DNA of 64,000 bases from Kitasatospora sp. CB01950 (GTDB lineage: Bacteria > Actinomycetota > Actinomycetes > Streptomycetales > Streptomycetaceae), in contig NZ_LISX01000001.1 in NCBI RefSeq assembly GCF_001905465.1, positions 703,974 to 767,973 on the forward strand. Direction: 5' to 3'. A program made the position numbers and the translations under genes. Positions within the stretch are counted from its first letter, which is position 1. Every line of letters starts with the position of its first letter. The notes under the pieces are model-generated. The model did not search any database. It worked only from the letters and a program-made list of their open reading frames with translations, and had not been told where the DNA came from. Positions 61,722 to 64,000 of the stretch are shown in pieces.

Positions 61722-61793
61722 CCGTGAAGTTCCCTTTCCCCACATCAGGACCGACCCTTCCGCCGACGACGCGCGGGAGGCGCAGGAGGCACC

Positions 61794-63101
61794 GTGCTCA
61801 GTGCGTTCGCGCGGGCGTTCCAGACGCCCGACCTGCGCAAGAAGCTGCTGTTCACGCTGGGCATCATGGTGCTGTTCCGGCTGGGCGCCCACATTCCGAT
61901 GCCCGGGATCAACTTCGAGGCCGTGCATGCGTGCGTGAGCGGTCAGAAGGAGGGCCTGTTCGGGCTGGTCAACCTGTTCAGCGGCAACGCGCTGCTACAG
62001 CTGACCATCTTCGCGCTCGGCATCATGCCGTACATCACGGCCAGCATCATCCTGCAGTTGCTCACCGTGGTCATTCCGCGGCTGGAGGCCCTGAAGAAGG
62101 AAGGGCAGTCCGGCCAGACGAAGATCACCCAGTACACCCGTTACCTGACCATCGCGCTCGCGGTGCTGCAGGGCACCGGCATCCTCGCGACCGCGTCCAG
62201 CGGCGCGCTGTTCTCCAGCTGCCCGCAGGGTCAGAACATCGTGCCGGACACGTCGATCTTCCGGATCGCCACCATGGTCATCATCATGACCGCCGGCACC
62301 ACCGTGATCATGTGGCTGGGTGAGCTGATCACCGACCGCGGCATCGGCAACGGCATGTCGATCCTGATCTTCACCTCCATCGCGGCCGGCTTCCCCGGCT
62401 CGATGTGGGCCATCAAGGGCTCCGGCACGCTGCTGGGCGGCTGGGGCGAGTTCTCCGCCGTCATCCTGGTCGGCATCATCGTGGTCTGCCTGGTCATCTT
62501 CGTCGAGCAGGCCCAGCGCCGGATCCCGGTGCAGTACGCGAAGCGGATGATCGGCCGCCGTGCGTTCGGCGGCACCTCGACCTACATCCCGCTGAAGGTC
62601 AACCAGGCCGGTGTGATCCCGGTCATCTTCGCCTCCTCGCTGCTGTACATCCCGGCGCTGGTGGTGCAGTTGACCAACTCGCAGGCGGGGTGGGCGATTT
62701 GGATCAAGAACCACTTCATCAAGGGTGACCACCCGGTCTACATGGCCACCTACTTCGTGCTGATCGTGTTCTTCGCGTTCTTCTACGTCGCCATCTCCTT
62801 CAACCCCGAAGAAGTTGCCGACAATATGAAGAAGTATGGTGGGTTCATCCCGGGCATCCGGGCCGGCCGACCGACGGCCGAGTACCTGAACTACGTGCTC
62901 ACCCGCATCACGTGGCCGGGTTCGCTGTACCTGGGCCTGATCGCGTTGATCCCGATGGTCGCCCTCGTCGCATTCGGGCAGCAGACCAACTTCCCGTTCG
63001 GCGGCACCTCCGTGCTCATCGTCGTCGGCGTCGGACTCGAAACTGTGAAGCAGATCGAGAGCCAGCTCCAGCAGCGCAATTACGAAGGGTTCCTCCGCTG
63101 A
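61794..63101 (+). CDS. secY: Preprotein translocase subunit SecY
   Basis: The 435-residue channel subunit has ten membrane helices. Landmarks are [20 protein letters not shown], the plug and TM2b region ([24 protein letters not shown]), [18 protein letters not shown] and the cytoplasmic loop [26 protein letters not shown] 61794 follows GGAGGCGCAGGAGG. It overlaps adk by one base in TGATG. Confidence 0.97.
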   Translation: MLSAFARAFQTPDLRKKLLFTLGIMVLFRLGAHIPMPGINFEAVHACVSGQKEGLFGLVNLFSGNALLQLTIFALGIMPYITASIILQLLTVVIPRLEALKKEGQSGQTKITQYTRYLTIALAVLQGTGILATASSGALFSSCPQGQNIVPDTSIFRIATMVIIMTAGTTVIMWLGELITDRGIGNGMSILIFTSIAAGFPGSMWAIKGSGTLLGGWGEFSAVILVGIIVVCLVIFVEQAQRRIPVQYAKRMIGRRAFGGTSTYIPLKVNQAGVIPVIFASSLLYIPALVVQLTNSQAGWAIWIKNHFIKGDHPVYMATYFVLIVFFAFFYVAISFNPEEVADNMKKYGGFIPGIRAGRPTAEYLNYVLTRITWPGSLYLGLIALIPMVALVAFGQQTNFPFGGTSVLIVVGVGLETVKQIESQLQQRNYEGFLR

Positions 63102-63760
63102 TGCGTATCGTCCTCGTCGGACCCCCGGGGGCCGGGAAGGGTACTCAGGCGCACGTTCTGGCCAAGACCCTGTCCATTCCCCACATCTCCACCGGCGACC
63201 TGTTCCGTGCCAACATCAGCCAGGGCACCCCGCTGGGTGTCGAGGCGAAGGCTTACATGGACGCCGGGCGCCTTGTGCCCGACGAGGTCACCATCGGGAT
63301 GGCCAAGGACCGCATGCTCCAGGAGGACGCCGCCAACGGCTTCCTGCTGGACGGTTTCCCGCGCAACCTGGGCCAGGCCGAGGCGCTGGACGCCTTCCTG
63401 ACCGAGCAGGGCATCGCGCTGGACGGCGTGCTGGACCTGGAGGTCTCCGAGGACGAGGTCGTCAAGCGGATCGCCGGTCGTCGGCTGTGCCGCAAGAACG
63501 GCGCCCACGTCTTCCACGTGGTGTACAACCGGCCGACCACCGAGGGCGTCTGCGACGAGTGCGGCGGCGAGCTGTACCAGCGCTCGGACGACACCGAGGA
63601 AGCCGTCCGGGTCCGGTTGGAGGAGTACCACTCCAAGACCGAGCCGATCATCGGCTACTACCAGGAGCAGGGCCTGCTGGTCACCATCTCCGCCCTCGGC
63701 AAGGTGGACGAAGTGACCGAGCGCGCAGTCGCCGCCCTGGAGCAGAACAAGAACGCCTGA
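63101..63760 (+). CDS. adk: Adenylate kinase
   Basis: The 219-residue enzyme interconverts ATP, ADP and AMP. It has P-loop GPPGAGKGT (7-15), the NMP-binding segment [17 protein letters not shown] and a long LID. The LID has [12 protein letters not shown] and CDEC, a partial zinc-type cysteine pattern in which the first CxxC pair is reduced to one Cys plus nearby His, as in other actinobacterial enzymes. It is translationally coupled to secY. Confidence 0.96.
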   Translation: MRIVLVGPPGAGKGTQAHVLAKTLSIPHISTGDLFRANISQGTPLGVEAKAYMDAGRLVPDEVTIGMAKDRMLQEDAANGFLLDGFPRNLGQAEALDAFLTEQGIALDGVLDLEVSEDEVVKRIAGRRLCRKNGAHVFHVVYNRPTTEGVCDECGGELYQRSDDTEEAVRVRLEEYHSKTEPIIGYYQEQGLLVTISALGKVDEVTERAVAALEQNKNA

Positions 63761-63775
63761 CCCATGCGGCAGTGA

Positions 63776-63813
63776 GACGGCCGGGTCGCCCCGAAGCGGG
63801 CGGCCCGGCCGTC
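63776..63813 (+). terminator. Terminator between adk and map
   Basis: A 16-bp stem (63776-63791 with 63798-63813, one G-T pair) encloses a 6-nt loop, 15 nt after the adk stop. map may therefore have its own promoter; TACGGT at 63823-63828 is a possible -10. Confidence 0.75.
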
Positions 63814-63869
63814 TCGGCGTCGTACGGTGGAAGGCAGTCCGAGAACAGAACGTGGAAGGCGTGGACCAG

Positions 63870-64000
63870 ATGGAGATCAAGACCCCCGAGCAGATCGCCA
63901 AGATGCGGGCGGCCGGGCTGGTCGTCGCCGAGGCCCTGAAGGCGTGCCGCGAGGCGGTCGCCCCGGGGGTGACCACCGGTGAGCTGAACGAGATCGCCGA
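63870..64000 (+). CDS. map: Type I methionine aminopeptidase (3' truncated)
   Basis: Only the first ~44 residues are present: MEIKTPEQIAKMRAAGLVVAEA, then CREAVAPGVTTGELNEIA, the typical N-terminal helix pair of type I MetAPs that remove initiator methionine. The metal-binding catalytic residues lie beyond the window. ATG 63870 is chosen from the family N-terminus; an in-frame GTG at 63861 sits too close to the GGAAGG site. Confidence 0.9.
   Translation, partial: MEIKTPEQIAKMRAAGLVVAEALKACREAVAPGVTTGELNEIA

Overview
This 64 kb window is chromosomal DNA from a high-GC actinomycete, almost certainly a member of the Streptomycetaceae (Streptomyces, Kitasatospora or a close relative). The evidence is very high third-position GC, GTG and TTG starts, predicted leaderless mRNAs, and gene order: rpmG - hadAB-like pair - murB - add - aspC - tRNA-Trp - secE - nusG - rplKA - two lipoproteins - rplJL - rpoBC - rpsLG - fusA - tuf - S10/spc ribosomal operons - secY - adk - map. 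The genus cannot be fixed from sequence reading alone. The two edge genes are truncated: a BTAD/NB-ARC regulator on the left and methionine aminopeptidase on the right.

Region 1 (1-8.3 kb) holds the truncated AfsR-like regulator, a secreted tripeptidyl-aminopeptidase-type hydrolase, a small protein with a PD-(D/E)XK-like signature, a YajQ-family protein, a degenerate cytosine-deaminase-like amidohydrolase, a 193-bp MITE-like element with perfect 18-bp ends, and tRNAs Tyr, Thr and Met. Region 2 (8.3-15.2 kb) holds rpmG, a HadA/HadB-like dehydratase pair, a TetR regulator and 14-TM exporter that share a near-identical operator, murB, adenosine deaminase and an aspartate aminotransferase.

Region 3 (15.4-29.8 kb) is the transcription/translation core: tRNA-Trp, secE, nusG, rplK, rplA, rplJ, rplL, rpoB and rpoC. 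It carries several candidate autoregulatory RNA structures: an mRNA copy of the L1 rRNA site before rplA, and an L10-type leader with an internal terminator before rplJ. Two related lipoprotein genes sit between rplA and rplJ.

Region 4 (29.8-46.6 kb) is about 17 kb of accessory genes lying between rpoC and rpsL. They are a DUF4097 lipoprotein, a WGR-domain beta-propeller protein, a two-component system, a sirtuin, a cytochrome P450, two ADP-ribosylglycohydrolases, a VWA protein, a DUF2786 protein, a membrane Ser/Thr kinase with unusual domain order, an ABC exporter and a DUF1707 protein. The repeated NAD/ADP-ribose theme (WGR, SIR2, two DraG-like hydrolases, VWA) makes this the best candidate for an undescribed functional module, although that is inference.

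Region 5 (46.6-64 kb) is the str operon (rpsL, rpsG, fusA, tuf) followed directly by the S10 and spc operons, then secY, adk and map. The direct tuf-rpsJ junction differs from Streptomyces coelicolor, where locus numbering places some 38 genes between them. Strong hairpin terminators, promoters with good -35/-10 spacing, and structured leaders are listed individually.
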